26,223 bases of DNA from contig CAZFKP010000027.1 of the NCBI GenBank assembly GCA_964518725.1, positions 1 to 26,223 on the forward strand, given 5' to 3'. Positions 26,090 through 26,223 of the stretch are shown here, piece by piece. Made by a program: the position numbers and the translations under genes. The stretch comes from JANRKF01 sp964518725. Its GTDB lineage: Bacteria; Pseudomonadota; Alphaproteobacteria; Rickettsiales; SXRF01. Position 1 is the first letter of the stretch. The number at the start of each line of letters is the position of its first letter. The notes beneath the pieces are model-generated. The model saw only the letters and a list, made by a program, of their open reading frames with translations. It was not told the origin of the DNA and ran no database searches.

Positions 26090-26112
26090 AAAATCGTCTT
26101 GCTGACGATTTT
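26090..26112. repeat. Small inverted repeat
   Basis: AAAATCGTC (26090-26098) and GACGATTTT (26104-26112) form a 9-bp stem with a 5-nt loop. The A-rich and T-rich flanks would allow weak termination in either direction. It lies between the tpsA terminator and the tRNA. Confidence 0.45.
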
Positions 26113-26146
26113 ACGAACCACGGTTTGAATCTATTAGCGCAATACC

Positions 26147-26192
26147 TTCTTTCTAAACAAGTAGGAACTAATCCCTGCTTGTTTAGAAAGAA
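26147..26192 (-). terminator. Long AT-rich palindrome downstream of the tRNA
   Basis: Arms 26147-26165 and 26174-26192 are 19 bp each with one G-T-type mismatch and an 8-nt loop. It directly follows the 3' end of the minus-strand tRNA and ends in a T-rich run in that direction, so termination or 3'-end protection is plausible. The low GC content of the stem is unusual for a terminator. Confidence 0.55.
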
Positions 26193-26194
26193 AA

Positions 26195-26223
26195 TGGTCG
26201 GGGCGAGAGGATTCGAACCTCCG
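26195..26223 (-). tRNA. Partial tRNA, probably tRNA-Pro (3' half only)
   Basis: Only the last 29 nt are in the window. Read on the minus strand they give a T-arm GGAGGTTCGAATCCTCT, acceptor strand CGCCCCG, discriminator A and CCA. The implied 5' acceptor CGGGGCG and the discriminator A fit tRNA-Pro best, but the anticodon lies outside the window. Confidence 0.6.

Overview
This window most likely comes from an alphaproteobacterial chromosome. The evidence is the lgt-midA gene pair, a CGFS monothiol glutaredoxin, a SapC-family protein, an alphaproteobacterial-style PyrE, tRNAs with encoded CCA, and moderately GC-rich coding sequence. The exact order is not determinable by eye; a Micavibrio- or Rhodospirillales-like lineage is only a guess.

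Layout. Bases 1-230 hold intergenic palindromic repeats. A monothiol glutaredoxin gene (minus) is divergent from a cupredoxin-FTR1 iron-uptake operon whose promoter is overlapped by a Fur box, and tRNA-Cys follows that operon closely. Next come a secreted protein with three SPOR-like domains, tRNA-Asn with a perfect hairpin terminator, and a 600-residue protein that joins a type IV prepilin N-terminus to a C-terminal beta-propeller. A housekeeping block follows: ispH and zapE (minus, overlapping), then panC, pyrE and a family-2 glycosyltransferase (plus, tightly packed).

From about 9.9 to 13.9 kb is an accessory patch. It contains a standalone ParB-superfamily protein resembling the domain found in phage and plasmid polyvalent proteins, and a two-gene minus-strand operon (a coiled-coil SAM methyltransferase followed by a large glycosyltransferase-like protein). 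Lgt and a MidA/NDUFAF7 methyltransferase come next, then a small uncharacterised protein on the minus strand.

The last 10 kb is a surface locus: a SapC-family protein, a two-partner-secretion outer-membrane transporter (TpsB) and its 2185-residue exoprotein (TpsA). TpsA has a signal peptide, a TPS haemagglutinin domain, a long run of alternating MBG-type and YDG-type repeats (10 and 7 by my count) and a C-terminal tail with a cysteine pair. The most unusual items are the prepilin-propeller fusion, the TpsA repeat architecture (including a 183-bp exact duplication and a CX5C pair at each end of the repeat stalk), the altered L6-loop motif in TpsB, and the standalone ddrB-like ParB protein. A strong terminator, palindromic elements and the 3' end of a minus-strand tRNA (probably Pro) close the window.
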